Part shown: piece after piece, positions 12,606 through 25,545 of the stretch
Numbering within the stretch: position 1 is the first letter of the stretch
How the letters are laid out: each line of letters opens with the position of its first letter
NCBI GenBank assembly: GCA_947034895.1
Contig: OX344764.1
Span: forward strand, 11,098,001-11,162,000
Reading direction: 5' to 3'
DNA: 64,000 bases
Origin: Rhytidiadelphus loreus
Taxonomy: Eukaryota > Streptophyta > Bryopsida > Hypnales > Hylocomiaceae
The notes under the pieces: model-generated
Databases searched by the model: none
Seen by the model: the letters and a program-made list of their open reading frames with translations, nothing else
Told to the model about the DNA's origin: nothing
Made by a program: the position numbers and the translations under genes

Positions 12606-14142
12606 CCTCGAATTTGTTGAAGACATCGAAGAACAATGCACTGTCTTCAAATTGTACATGAAGATTGGTATAGGAACGCACCGACTTGTATTTGCTGAGA
12701 ACTTCTTCGCTTGCAATATACAAACTGTCACACAGTAGAAGTCAGTATCCTCGGAAGACGTATGCACCGCTGCTCATGTCTCTTGCATTTCTCGATGCAC
12801 ATGTGCAGGTGTCAATGTGAGCATCCGAAATTCAGTATGGAAAATCTTCACTCACATGAATTTGCATATGTTCACTCAGAGCCTTCTACATTCCAAGAGG
12901 GGGGCACGTCCTTCATATCCTACTCATGGCAACAAAATGCATGCACGTTTGTGAAGAGCACGGGTGTTGGCCTTCATACACAATGTCAGAAACGACACTG
13001 CTGAACACATGCTACAGATATGTATGTCCACAATCTACTGTGCATTTCACTAATGTGAACAGCTACATGCAAGTGATGTATTCAGCGTCATCATTGACAT
13101 GAATATAAGTATTCTGCGTATCTCCAGACGTGTGCAGAAAATCTCTTGCACCTTATTTCACAGAAGTATACTTTGTAGTTCCAACCAAGAATACAGCATG
13201 ATATGTGTGACCCCTACAAAAATGAATGACTCCCGTATGAGAGAATATAGGAAATGAAACCTTATCAATGACTAGCCATAGCAAGCTATTCCGGCTTTCA
13301 ACACATGCAGAACTTTAGTACTTCAAGATATTCAATGAACAATTGAACATGGCCGCATGTCTGCTTCTTTTCACTATAAATGAAGGATGCTCATGCTAGT
13401 AAGTATGAAAGAATTGAGCGATGGTGTCTGCTAGACAAAAATGTCATTATAAAAATTTCCTGAAGACGAAAGTATTACTTCATGGTCTCCGTTTCATATA
13501 AAGTCTCTACGTGCGGTTAACGTCTTCTGCACACATTTGTAACCCTTTCACAGTCCATTGATTGTTCTAGTCAGTAGAGAAGAATGCAACCTTCTATAAT
13601 TACCTCTTCCTCTAAGTACGGCTAGGAAAGATGAAGCTGTATATGTAGATGGACATATCTCAGCAGAAACTGGTTTACTGACATGGGCAATGCACTTATT
13701 TCCTTTGAGAAGGACAATGTAATCCTCAAGGCTAGTTCATCCTACAATTACAGAATTTTCGGAAAACATTGCTTTTCGGCTTTTCAAGTGACAAAACCTT
13801 GAGACCGCAGAAACGAACTTCACTCTCAAGTTCACATGAACATAACTATCGCATACAAAAAATTCAATTATCATGGATGCCAGACTATGTTCAGTCGGAC
13901 ATGCAACATGACAGTAGAGCGTCCTCATAAATGTCGGAATGACCTGTAGGATATCGTGCCGAACGTCCTAGAAGACTACCTATAGTGTCGTTCAGCATTG
14001 CAGGTTCCCTACGACATCTGTGACACGTGGCAAGCGTCTCCCATACTAACACACTCTCAGTGCACAGAAGGGTGAAAATAGGCAGTAGAGTTCAGTCGCC
14101 GAAACCCTAGTTCTGGTCGCTTCATCACTAATTCAACATTGA
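12606..14142. other. Upstream region of TnpA-like copy 2, no gene seen
   Basis: No supported coding region is visible. The last 150 bp precede the start of TnpA-like copy 2 and probably contain its promoter. No CACTA start sequence was found, so the boundary between elements 1 and 2 is set only by the terminus at 12,605. Confidence 0.4.
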
Positions 14143-17100
14143 ATGTTGAATGTCATGGAAGTGTCACACACATTCGGAGAGCATGATAGATTAATGGACT
14201 TGCGTGAGAGTGCAGTGACCGATACGATAGTGCACTTTGAAGTCTCTGGAGAAGCCCTCCAGGTTTTTGAGAATTTTGTGATGCACGTTTCAGCGACTGC
14301 ACCTGATAGTACTATGAAGCCCAATCAGGAGGGATTACAGACAGCAAAGGCGCACCTACGGAGAAGTGGACGCTTGCGTGGAAGCTCCAAATTGCAGCCA
14401 AGTCGTGCACCTCCCGACGTCGCTGCTTCAGCAATTGAGCATCTTACAGTTCTGGCTGCAAGTACTGTCAGTAAGGTGTGAACACAGAACCCGTAAGCCT
14501 CACTCAAACTCTCAATCCGCACCAGCGTGTCAGTTTCTAGTGAATTTTCTTCTTCAATGAAAGCGGAAGCCGTCCATGGCTTGACGGCAATGCCGCCACG
14601 GCGCCGTCTCGCGCAGCAATGTCACACGGACATAGGCTGCGCATGGTCTTAGGGTCATACGGCCCGTCCACCTACAATTGTAGGTGCCGTCTCTCTATTT
14701 GTATTCCGTGGCCATGCTCATGCTCGTAGTGTTGTTGTCTTGGACGTCTGCTCTTATCGGACAGAGGTGCGAGGAAAAGGTGTTTGTCGATCACGTGGCG
14801 GAAGACGACGTGCTTGCTGAATTCAAGTTCCTAAGTGAACTGTAGTGTCTTGTAGCAGGTTCGTTTCAAGGGTACTTCTGTATTGCACTGAATCAAGCAA
14901 TGCGAATGCTTTGTAGTGAAGCAAGGGAAGACTGAATTCGTAGTGTGCATACTGAATTGTTTGTGGACTTGTTGCACCAGAATTGCTGAAGCGAACGTCC
15001 ATTCACCCTTCAGCACAACGTCGTCATATTGTTCTGTACCCAGAAGTGCTGCTCCTGGGAATGCATGTGCACAAATCATGGTTGCTGTAGTGCCATGTTG
15101 CATGCAGTGTCCATTGTTTCTAGTGGTCATGTCAGATTGCAATGTCTTCTAGTTCTTCCAAAGTAGGGAGTGCTTGTAGTTACCTGTCTATGCTTGCAAA
15201 TGAATGTGGCCTTACACATAAACCCTGTTTTGTTCTTGCTCTTGCCACTTGCATTGAATCCTTTCTATTTTTGTACAGAAAGCAGGTGCACAATTTGTAA
15301 GCTGGTGTAAGCCGCGAGTGAGGATGCCGCAACCTAAAGGAATGCTCATCAAGCGGAGGGTTTCCCCACCACGCCGCAATGAGGAGGACCGCAGACAGCG
15401 CACACATAGTGCATTGCATGAAGCACCGGTCATACACATGCGTGCACAAGGGGAGAAACGGAGTAAGCAGTTGAATGACTTGGTACTACAGAAAAAGCTT
15501 GCAACGAAGGGGACAACAAAACCTTCCACTTCCAGCCCTGCATTGAAGAAGCGCAAGATCGTAGAAGTGGTATCACCTGCATCTTCGGAGGATGCGCATG
15601 ACGAAGAGCCTGCATTACAAGAAATGGACATGCAACAGCATTGGAGGTATGTGTGATTTGTATATTGTGCCCACTGTGACAGCATGTGTGTGGTACTGTG
15701 GTTGGTCCTGTGTATGGTACAATTCGCAAGTTTTCATTTAGGGTCCTGTCGTGTGCACGTTCGTAGAGCGCTCGTCCAGGAGTCCTCTTGGTGTCACAGA
15801 AAACGTGAGGAAGTGCTGTGCATCAACAAGCATGTAGCAGAAGCCTTTCCTGCTTTTTTGCAAAAAATCGGAACGCATATAGTGAGTTCGCTGCGCGATG
15901 TGTTTTATGTCTTCGTGGACATGTCCGCGTTCATGTGAACGTCGTACATGACATCAAGAAGAACCTTCCATTTCCGCTACCAGAAATGACCGACGCCACT
16001 TTGCAGAACATGCGAGCTCTGCATGTTCTGACATTCGTATCCCTCTGTCGCGTATGTAGAACATGTAGCATCGTCTTGTCTGTGACTGTACTGCGGAACC
16101 GTACACTGCGAATGTGTATGCCGTCACTCCTGTGAGAGTATTTAGTCCGAGGACCACACATTCATCACCGACCATAGCGTTTCAAGGAATTCCGACTGCA
16201 GCAGAGTGCCCATGGTTGTGCTAAGTGGCATACGTTTGAAGCGGACAGGGGCTAGAAGTTGTGGCCAAATAATGGGAACGTCGTCATGCGGATGAACAGT
16301 CGTATTTGCACTGGTATGCATCCCTACCATCTCTTGTCCATTGCTTGCACATGTACAATTGCATTGTTAGCTTTGTATTTCTTATTATCAGTTCAGAACA
16401 ATGGCTGTCGTTCTTGCTGTGTGCTACACATATCACCCTTTTATTCTGAACAATCCAAGCTTCAGAATACGTTGTTCGAATTTTTGAACGTTCTGTATTC
16501 CTTCACAGAGTACATGCTTATGACGAATATAGGCGACAACTTCCATGAACAAAGAATCATTTGTTCGTATTTTCTGACACAGGATATTATTTTGTGGTCC
16601 CTATTCAAATGACATACAGTGAATGCGATTGTGTCCATTGTTTGTCACTGACCCTAAAGAACATGGTCATTTCAAAATTGTGAAAAAAAATTATCGCCTT
16701 CACTGTACAGGAGCGACTTGAAAAGCAGTCACTCTGAATGAATATGAAGAGTTCTTGGAAGTGAAGTGGACATGAAATGCATCCCGTACCAAAATTCTGA
16801 AGAGCACGATGAAGCACTGTGACTTGAGTTAGCACCAGCAAACTTGGCATGCAATATTTCCGGAGCTTCTACTTCCGAAGTGCTTGGAAAGTGTATGTTT
16901 GCTCATTATTACGTGATATGTGTATACCTCATTCACGATCTGCGTACGGCGCATCAATGTTCGAATCCTTGTAGCGAAAAATATAGGTATGTGTTGTTCA
17001 CTATTTGAAGAATCCTTCTGTGTGACACTTTAAGAATGGAGGAAATGGTGAGGTATTATATAAGTGGTGCCTATCGTTGTTGTAGCTCATGTTTCGAAGT

Positions 17101-17154
17101 GACGAACTCGTTTTGCAATTATTTGCTATTTTTTCTGATACTATCAATTCTGCA

Positions 17155-19220
17155 GGACAAACTTATTCATATGCAATGATTTCGCAGTGTCTACAAAATG
17201 TGAGGCAAAAAAATGGAAGGCTTTTGTGTACTTGAAACGAAGAATCTTCAACTGTTTGAAGCAGTGGACTGCAGTACGGAACTTCATCATGGTGCAGTTG
17301 TTGCATTCATTCATTATGATGGACGAACAGAAGGTTAGCCTGAACATTGCACTATGCAGGTATTACATGCGAGAAGGTTTTTAAGAACCTCTCAGACGTT
17401 ACTGTCATTTTCTGCTCATGGAATGTAGCGTAGACTTGACATTTTTGAAAACAAGCGTTGTTAGAACAATGTCGTAGAAGTAAACTATGTCTTCTCACTC
17501 AGAGATGACTTTGTTAGGAAGATGTTGTGTACTAATGTGCATTGACGTGGGACAGTCATCCTCATTTAGCACACATTACAAAACTACGTATGGTGCAATA
17601 CATCCAGTACAGTAGTTCATCATCTTGGAATGACAGCAAGTTACATTAGATGACATGTAAGCATCAGTAATTTGGATATACTTCTTCACTGCTGGTCATG
17701 TTGTTTTTCTCATTGTCTTGGTAGGATGACATTGGAAGACGAGGAGGAAGCAATAAGTGGGAGAATTCAGCAATGCAGAAGGAGTATTGTAAGCGCCCTT
17801 GCATTGAAAGCAGTATACTCAATGCTGGCATTTTCAAGTCACTACAGCACAAAGAAGGTACTATTGTTTGTCATCAGTACCTTCAGTCGATCCCGCTTTG
17901 TACTACAACCATTCTCCGTGAATGGCATTGGACCAGGCAGGATGTGAGTTCGGAATGCATGGCAGTTAAATTTTTTTTTTTGTTGTTCAGTAGTTGCAGT
18001 GGAGAACTTGTGTTTCTGTGTTTAACATTGAAGTAATCATTGTACATTATTCCATGAAGTAGTTGGATATGTTCACGTCAGTAGCCACGGGAATGTTATG
18101 TCATACTCCTGTATGTGTTTGAAGAATCCTTCTTTCAGAGGAAGGGTAATTACTATTACAAATTGTAATTACAGAATAAAGTATTCCATGTGCATTAGTG
18201 GACTGCAAAGTTCTGTTTTTCGTAGAATGTCTTCCTTCTGTTTGCGTCGAATGAAAACAATGTATCTTGCTATTCATGTTGCAGCTATGTACAACACGTT
18301 CACACAGAAGCAAACAGAGGTCAGCGGCTCTGAGATTTCAAGGACGGACGTCAGTGGCTACTGCAATAGAATTCATTACAGTCAACAATGATCATGAGGA
18401 GGAATGAAGGACTCAACAGTTCGAAAGGACAATATTATACAATGTGTCCAAGAAGGGTATGAACGTCGGAGTCTTCATCAATTGTGGTCACCTAGTAGTA
18501 TAGTTGTGACTGTGAAACTGTAGGTGAGTTTGTACCGCTACATGGAAGTGGCTATGTGTGCCCACTTCTACTTGTCTGGGGCTCATATAGCAATGACAGC
18601 AGCACCTGGACTACTGATTTGAATTTCCATTTGTTTTAGCGTCTATGGTATTTCTTGTAATGCAGCACAGAACTGTTCATGAAGCAAGACTAACTGCTGT
18701 CATTGTGTGTTGTTGTTCTAGGATGCACTTCAGGAGTTGAAGATGTTGTATTCCTTTGAAACAGTAGTATTCGAAAGACATGAGAAACTGAGGGACAAGT
18801 CTACATTCATAGTGCATTCGGATTCCATGTAAACAAGGGGGACTGCAGTGAAGACTACTGCAGCGTGTGCATGTGCGAGGAGGGGAAGTGCCTGTGGTAC
18901 GATATGATGCTATTTGTCTTATTGTGCTTTGCAAAGAATGAGTGGAAGTTGTCATGTGTTTGTGGAGCGATGAAGGATGACAGTCATTATATCCGTCGCC
19001 TGGCCATGTCATGGTCACTGATGTTGACCTCGCATCTTTGTTGCAGAGGGCCATGTATGCGGAGAGATCACTGTGCAGTGGCGGCCATACTTGGAGACAG
19101 TTTTATGCAACGACGTGCCATTAGAAATGAACAGTCATGCGTTATACAACAAGTGCATAGTGACGACATGATAGTAGAGTGGCTTCAGAGCATGCTCCCG
19201 TTGAGGGCCAACTTCTCGTG
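17155..19220 (+). other. Unidentified exon-like blocks inside the TnpA-like gene
   Basis: Copy 1 has no counterpart of this stretch. Several short open blocks have plausible splice borders. One follows CTGCAG at about 17,156. Another follows GTAG at about 17,725 (RRGGSNKWENSAMQKEYCKR in one frame). A cysteine-rich block at about 18,825-18,915 reads DCSEDYCSVCMCEEGKC. A block follows CAG at 19,046 (GHVCGEITVQWRPYLETVLC). I cannot assign a family. Possible explanations are a host gene fragment captured by the transposon, extra exons of the TnpA gene, or chance. The frames contain stops between blocks, so no intact product is claimed. Confidence 0.3.
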
Positions 19221-22200
19221 AGCATGTTCTGTATGTGCACATCATGAAGTTCTATTCATGAGTGTGTAGTATGTCTTACAAGCGTATGTGTTGTGCAGCC
19301 GGCAGTGAAGACCTTTTCAGAAGCAGATTTCTTGGGAGTGTAGGCTATGAACATGTACAGGGACCATTACGAACTGCCAGTTCCAACTACTGCTGTACTT
19401 GTGACCTTGTCATGCATTGTATTCCTTTTTGACATGTAGAAGAGAAGCATCGTGCACTCTGTTAGTTACGGCATTGACGATACTATTGTTCTGGTTCATA
19501 CAGTCCGAAATGCCTTGTGAATTCATTATGACAGTGTCACTGATGTGTAGTGACGGGTACGGGACTCCAGCATCTGTGAAGCACGAAGATGATGATGAGG
19601 TCTCAGATGAAGATGGCAATACGGAGAACATTGAACGAGATACTTGGCAGCCACAAGTGCAGAGTATGAAAAAACCCATTCAAGTCGACGGCGAAGGCAC
19701 TCCCTGCGGCAAAATGAGGAACGCCCTCATAGCAGACGTTAAGTTGTTTGCCAGTGACTTGGATCCCACCTGCAGTTGGGAGGCACAACCAATCAGTTAC
19801 AAGAAGCGTTACTTCAGTCGTGTATATGATGGTGAATTCTTACATGTCATACTTTGTAGCATATCTTGAAGTAGAAGTATTCGGTTCTTGTTGTCTGCAG
19901 TTCAGGTGCAACGTTCAATATAAAGTAATTGTTTATCGAAAAAAACTGTTGAACAGGGATCTTTGTCTTGCAGAGTGGGAAGTGCGAGGGGGAAAGCGTA
20001 AGATCAATCCAAAATGATTTGGAGTGTATATAACGAAGGGATTGATCACGATTCGGTATAGAATCAATCAGTTAATAGATGCAGGCAAACCAAGACCACT
20101 GGAGATCAACCCAGACCATTGGGACACAATGTGCGCTAGACGCACATCGACAGCGGGGATGGAGAAGTCAGAGAAAATGCGCTCAATATCAAAGGGGAAA
20201 GCCGCTAAGGCTGTACAGCTGCAGGCAATCAAAACATCAGTGATTTCAAAGTTGGTGAGAAATAATTTCCTCATTCCCATCTCTAAAGTCGTTAGATAGA
20301 TTTTTATGAATGCTTGCATGATGGCAGTCTGAACTATGCATTCTTATGGTGCATCGAAGATGTCACTCATATACAAACGACCGAGACTGTGCGAACTTGT
20401 TAGTTGCCTGCATTGATGTAGAGGGTGAGCGGCATTTATAAATTATTTGCGTTCTTATTGGAGGCTAGTCGTCAGCTATCATGTTCCCACTTTATTTTTG
20501 CACCGTTGTACAGGCTCAGTCCCTGAAACGAGAGCCATATCCAATAGAGATTGACGAAGAAGTGGCTAATGAGTTGAAGCGATTGGAGGTACAGAAGCAA
20601 AGCGTAGTATTGAATAACGGGAAAGGCATGTCGGAAGTACCCATGCGTGTGACAGAGTTGGAGGAGATTGTAGCACGATTGGAGACAAAGATGGATGCAT
20701 CACAGAAGCGGGTGGAGCAGATGTTTTTCCAACTCCTAGGTAGTCAAGGAAACACGCTGAATATGTCAGAACCTGACATGAGGGAGACAACAAATCCGAC
20801 CAACTTCCCAAGAATTGCAGGGGATGCAGGACCTATGACGGAACCGACATCGGCGTCACGTACCATATTACTCCCATGTGCTGCAGTACGAAAAGAGGAT
20901 CCTACCAAACTTGGAAGTATTGAGGAGTTCGATGTGACATTGTGCAAAGATCCGTCGGACTTCGTCGTTGCAGAACATGACGTGGTTGCAGCAGTTGAAG
21001 AAGCCGCAATTGATGTCTCTTGTGCACAGCCCGTGATGGAGACGGTGGATACCCCTTTAAATGACATACAGGACGAGGACATCCAGAAGAACGACGATGT
21101 GTATGCACTATTCGACGTCGCTATAGACGTAGTGCCAACAGCGGAGGCAAGCGCTGCCGAAGAAGCGAAGCGTCCCCAGTAGGTACATCCCTGACCTGTG
21201 CGAAAATGAAAGTGTCTTACGTGTCTTGTACTTGAGAGCATGTTCATGTGTATTTTCTGGCTGTGTTCATCGAATACAATGGCGGACGTTACATGAGGAA
21301 GACTGCCACTAACTGTGATATGGCGTTACCAATCATCCTACAGAATGGCATCGGACTTCCGTATATGGTAGGTTTACTATACATTGAAGTGAGACTTGTA
21401 GGAACTATTGTTGTGCATGTTCTGATGAACGTGACAGAAGTCCTTTTGCTTATGTACACTGTATGGCAAAAGGTTTGTCAATCGTGATATTAACTACTGT
21501 GATGATTCTATAGGCACACTTCTATACTTGTGGTCACATTTCTGCGAATTAGGAGTGACCAGCAGTATGCAATAGTCCTTCGACTTTACTTCAGTAACAT
21601 ATACATTCTAAAACATGGAAAAGCAGGAAGAGATAGACGTATCTAGCCGCGCTGAATTACGCACGAGGACTGCCGCTAACATGGCAGCCAACAAGAAGAC
21701 TGCAAAGGTGAACGACACACTCCCAAGTCAGAATGCAACTACAACGAAGGGAGCAAGCGTAGTGAAGCCTACAAAGCTTGCATCAAAGGTAAAAAATTAG
21801 CAGGACTTCTAAATGTCATGGATGGCCATGACAATTCAATTGTTGGGACCACTTTGCTAAAGTTCATTTCTTTAATAGCGACTGAATGTGATATTGCACT
21901 GAGGCCATGTACTACTGCAATCTTTTGATCATCTCGAAGTACAGTGGGAAACAGTCAAATACACTAATGAATGTGAGGTTCGACGGTACAGTGGTAGTAC
22001 AGTGAAATTGACAATAAAGTGTAGAAGACGGTAAGTAATTCAATTCTAAGTATGTTCTTCAAACGGAAGATGCATTTCGTATTGACAGATTATACTTTGC
22101 TTTCATTCATTCCATGATAGCAATGACGTTGGATGTATTAGTAATTCTAACTTACATGGCATGTACGTGCGTTGTTCATTGATGGCTGTCGGAATCCATA

Positions 22201-22486
22201 ATAGCTTAATACGGACCTTAATAGACTAAGAAAAATTAAAATAGATCAAAATTGAAAAAAATTAGTTTAGGCATAGACTAGCGGAAACAAATAAATACTT
22301 AGAATTAGTTTAGACTTCGTTCCGGAACCAGTACGGAAGCATGACGGAACTTGACATCCGGGGGGACGGATTCAGGAGCCGGAACGCAGGCATTAAATTC
22401 AGTAGCTTGCGGCGGTAGACTAGGGATACGTTACGGCGTTCCGTAGCCTGCGTTCCCGTTACAGTGAACGTTGAGCGCAGGATTTC

Positions 22487-22494
22487 TATATAAA
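22487..22494 (+). promoter_or_regulatory. TATA box of the gag-like ORF
   Basis: TATATAAA lies 107 bp upstream of the ATG of the gag-like ORF, a normal distance for a plant core promoter plus a short leader. It is followed by a pyrimidine-rich stretch. Confidence 0.6.
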
Positions 22495-22600
22495 CCTAGT
22501 TCCTCCTCATTTCTCGCCCTCTTTCAGTTGCTCCGCATCTGGCTGATAGTGAGAGAAAGTGTGGTGAGTTAGGGTTACCGCGATAGGAGAGGTGAGACGG

Positions 22601-24451
22601 ATGGCAGGGGTTAGTACTTGGTATACAGTACCGGCCCGGAAGATTAGTCCGGTATATCCGGAAGATCCGCTGCACCTGCGGCATTTAGAGGACGATTTGG
22701 TTGTGCTAGGTTGTGCAGGTCTGCTGAAGAAACCCTGGAACGTCCAGAGTGACCAGGTGCTCCGGGAGTTGGCGGCAGGTGCTCCGAACCAGTACGACCA
22801 GACCGTACGTGGGCATCCGGACCAGTGGACGGAGGAGCTGTGGGCGGAAGTGTACGGGTTCTCCCAAACCGGAAGCGGATTCGCTGCCCGGACGAACCAG
22901 TACTACCAGCACAAGTTCGTGAACCCACCACACGCGAAGGAGGGCTACGCGATCAAGGACTACCGGGACGAGAGGCACAGGCGACTGCTGCGGTTCCTGC
23001 TTCCGATTCTGTACCCGGACAAGAGTTCCCGGGTTACGGTAACCATGGCCAACACGATCTTCGGGGCGTTTCAGGACCGGGTCATGAACTGGGGCCGGAT
23101 CGTGGCGAGCGTGGTGGGGCGCTGCACCGGAAACTTGGCGAAGAACAAGCCGAACCCGCTCAGCACGTACCTGCTCCACCTGTACCAGTACCGGAAACTC
23201 TTGACGGAAGACGAGGCGACGGATTACGAGACCGGGCTCATCATGCTCCAATGCCACTGCTCTGACGACGAGGAGCAGGAAACGCAGGAGTCTGAGGATG
23301 AGGAGGAAGAAGCCAAGCCGGATGTCAAGCCGGAGATCAAGGAAGAGAAGCCGAAACCGGAACCGAAGCAGAGGGAGAAGGAGGAACGGGAGCAGGCGTC
23401 GGGAAGCAAAAGACGGAAGTCTACACTTCCGGCTTCCAGAGGTAAATTCCCGGGTCCCCTTCTCATCCAGGATAAACAGGAGTGGGAAGGACCCCGCTTC
23501 TTCGAGTGCGGAGAAGACTGGATCCGGACCGCGAAGGATTACCACGACAGGCTCACGGAGATCGTACTCCGGTCCGCGGAAGTGGTGAAGTGCGAACCGG
23601 AGAACCTGGTGGACGCGTTGAAGGCGTTACCGGCCGAGTCGGAATGGAACGAGATGAGGACGGAAATCCGGAAGCTGAAGACGGAACGGGACGCGCTCAA
23701 GGGGAAGCTGATCTGGACGGAGGAAGAGCTGCACCAGTCTCAAGGGGCGACGCAGAAGGCGTACCAAGCGTTCCAGACCTTCCAGAAATGGATGGTCAGT
23801 CCGGCGGATCTCTACCACAAGGCGGCGCTGTATGACGAAATGCAGAAGACGTCCGCGGCCCTCACCAACACGAAGATAGTCCGGGTGATGGTGGAGATGT
23901 CCGGAAGGATGGAGGCATCGTTGAAGGAGTTCCGGTCCATGATGACGAATATAGATCCGAACAAGCCACTCGACTTCGGGGGATTTCCGGAAGTTCCGGA
24001 TGTCATCGCAACTCCGGCAACGCAACCTCCCATCTCGCCCATCAAACGGACAGGTCAGTTTGGGTCACTGATAAACATCGTCACTCAAGGGGGGCACTCT
24101 TCCGGATTTCTGGGACAGGATATGCCGGTCCGGAGCAGTTTGGATGCCCGGATCGACCTTGTCCAGAATCCGGCACGGACGCATCCGGAGCAGTTCGAGG
24201 ATATCGAACCACCTCCACCGATGCCCTTACCTACACCGGATCCCATCGAGATATCGGAGGAGGCGGAAGCAGAGGAACCGGAAGCAGAAGAAGCAGAAGT
24301 GGTGGAAGATCCGAAGTCGTTGGAAAAGGCGGACCGGTCTCTCGTCCATACGGACGAGACGGATTCTGACAGTCTTCCGGTCCGGAAGACGTCAATCATC
24401 ACCCGGGCGTCCCTCCGTACACCCCAAGGCAAGACTAGCACCCGGGGGTAG
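22601..24451 (+). CDS. Gag-like protein of unknown family, 616 aa
   Basis: A single open frame runs from ATG 22,601 to TAG 24,449-24,451; an in-frame GTG nine bases upstream is ignored. The N-terminal 220 residues are globular and may correspond to a capsid-type region (HPDQWTEELWAEVYGF, then RHRRLLRFLLPILYPDK and FQDRVMNWGRIVASVVGRC). Residues about 220-270 are highly acidic then Lys/Glu-rich. About 310-440 is largely helical with coiled-coil character (LKTERDALKGKLIWTEEELH). The C-terminus is Pro/Glu-rich. No zinc knuckle, protease or polymerase motif is visible. Plant non-autonomous retroelements that encode only a Gag-like protein are known, and that is the best guess. The frame is intact over 1.85 kb, suggesting a young insertion. 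Confidence 0.55.
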   Translation: MAGVSTWYTVPARKISPVYPEDPLHLRHLEDDLVVLGCAGLLKKPWNVQSDQVLRELAAGAPNQYDQTVRGHPDQWTEELWAEVYGFSQTGSGFAARTNQYYQHKFVNPPHAKEGYAIKDYRDERHRRLLRFLLPILYPDKSSRVTVTMANTIFGAFQDRVMNWGRIVASVVGRCTGNLAKNKPNPLSTYLLHLYQYRKLLTEDEATDYETGLIMLQCHCSDDEEQETQESEDEEEEAKPDVKPEIKEEKPKPEPKQREKEEREQASGSKRRKSTLPASRGKFPGPLLIQDKQEWEGPRFFECGEDWIRTAKDYHDRLTEIVLRSAEVVKCEPENLVDALKALPAESEWNEMRTEIRKLKTERDALKGKLIWTEEELHQSQGATQKAYQAFQTFQKWMVSPADLYHKAALYDEMQKTSAALTNTKIVRVMVEMSGRMEASLKEFRSMMTNIDPNKPLDFGGFPEVPDVIATPATQPPISPIKRTGQFGSLINIVTQGGHSSGFLGQDMPVRSSLDARIDLVQNPARTHPEQFEDIEPPPPMPLPTPDPIEISEEAEAEEPEAEEAEVVEDPKSLEKADRSLVHTDETDSDSLPVRKTSIITRASLRTPQGKTSTRG

Positions 24452-25545
24452 TTAGGGTTTGATAGTAGTTCGAAGAAACAGCGGAAGGGAAAGTAGATAG
24501 CTAGACTCATAGTGTTTTTAGTTATCTTTTTGTTAGACTTAGAGTTCCGGGTCTTAGTCAGAACCCGGATTCCAGATTTTCAGGGGTAAGTTTCAGTTAA
24601 CTTATCCACCCGGACTTTTAGGGCAGTTTAGGATGGTGTTTAGTGGCACTTTCCGCGGGTTTTACGGCATGTTGTTTTGCTTATAAAAGGAAGGGACCGC
24701 TTGTGGTCTTGGATTCCTTTTCTTGCTATTCCTTATTTTGAGCAGTAAATATATGTGTGCATTTTTATTGTCTTTTTACTCATTGCCTTAGTTTTCTTTG
24801 TGGGTCCTTGGTTTCCTATTCTTTGGAAGTTTGAAGGTTGCTTGGGCGCTTGCTTGAAGGTTTTGGCTACAGAGTAGAGAGGTGGTAAGGAGGAGTCCGG
24901 ATTCAGGGTTTCCCGGGTCTGTGAACTGTGTGTTGTCCAGGGAAGCAGTTCTAGCGTGTGTAAGAAGTTGTGCGGAGTCCGGCGTTGGTGGTGTGGGTGC
25001 GAGTCCGGAAGGCCAGGGAGGGTTCCGTGCGGAGATAAGCAACCGTCTGTGGAAAACCCCCGCTCACCCGGAAAGTTCCGTCCGTCTGCAAAACACAAGT
25101 TGAAGTGCTAGTACCGGACCCCGTCTCAGTTTCCGGATAAGTCTTGTATTTGTCGTTGTAGCAAGGGGAGTCGGGTTGTATTCTGAGTGACCTGCTTCTA
25201 GAGAAATCCGAAGTTGTGAGGGTCAGCCAGTCTGTTCCTTGTTTGTGACGGAAAGATCTTTGGGTACGTGTCATTAGGAAGTTAGAGTTAGTGAAATACA
25301 AGGAGTGGTGTTGTCCTTACCCCTCCGGAAAAGTCAGTGAGGACCCTCTGAAGGTAAAACAGAGGTATCGAAAACCGTGTGTTAAAGCTACGGATCTGGT
25401 GTTTGTGATAATCCGGATCCGGTAGAGAGTCCGGATAGAGATAGAATCCGGTTGGGGAGTGAAAATTGAAGTAGTTACAATAAACCGGATTAGACGGAAT
25501 TTAGAACACCCTCTGGGGTTCCCTGGGACGATATTCCGTGTCATC
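24452..25545 (+). repeat. 3' noncoding part of the gag-like element, LTR-like
   Basis: This part has no coding capacity but the same CCGG-rich composition as the ORF. A TATA-like box (TATAAAA, 24,682-24,688) followed by a CT-rich stretch suggests a second promoter, as in an LTR. The last 40 bases (GTTCCCTGGGACGATATTCC and following) resemble the R-U5 part of plant LTRs. The matching 5' LTR was not recognised. Confidence 0.35.

Larger units (their letters stand above)
22187..25545 (+). mobile_element. CCGG-rich gag-like element, non-autonomous retroelement candidate
   Basis: The interval differs sharply from its surroundings in composition, with very frequent CCGGA and TCCGG words in coding and noncoding parts alike. 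It interrupts the 3' part of TnpA-like copy 2, so it is a later insertion. It contains one long ORF and no reverse transcriptase or integrase. The left edge reads TGTCGGAA and the right edge TTCCGTGTCA, which could be TG..CA retroelement ends. However, I could not identify paired LTRs or a target duplication, so the borders are approximate. TATA-like boxes occur on both sides of the ORF. Confidence 0.5.

Noticed and set aside
16950..16975. GTTCGAATCC resembling a tRNA T-arm
   Set aside because: No acceptor stem, D-arm or anticodon arm could be placed around it.
22706..23545. A 279-codon open frame antisense to the gag-like ORF
   Set aside because: It is a shadow of the plus-strand ORF, caused by GC-rich codons. 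Its translation is low-complexity Leu/Arg and has no motif.
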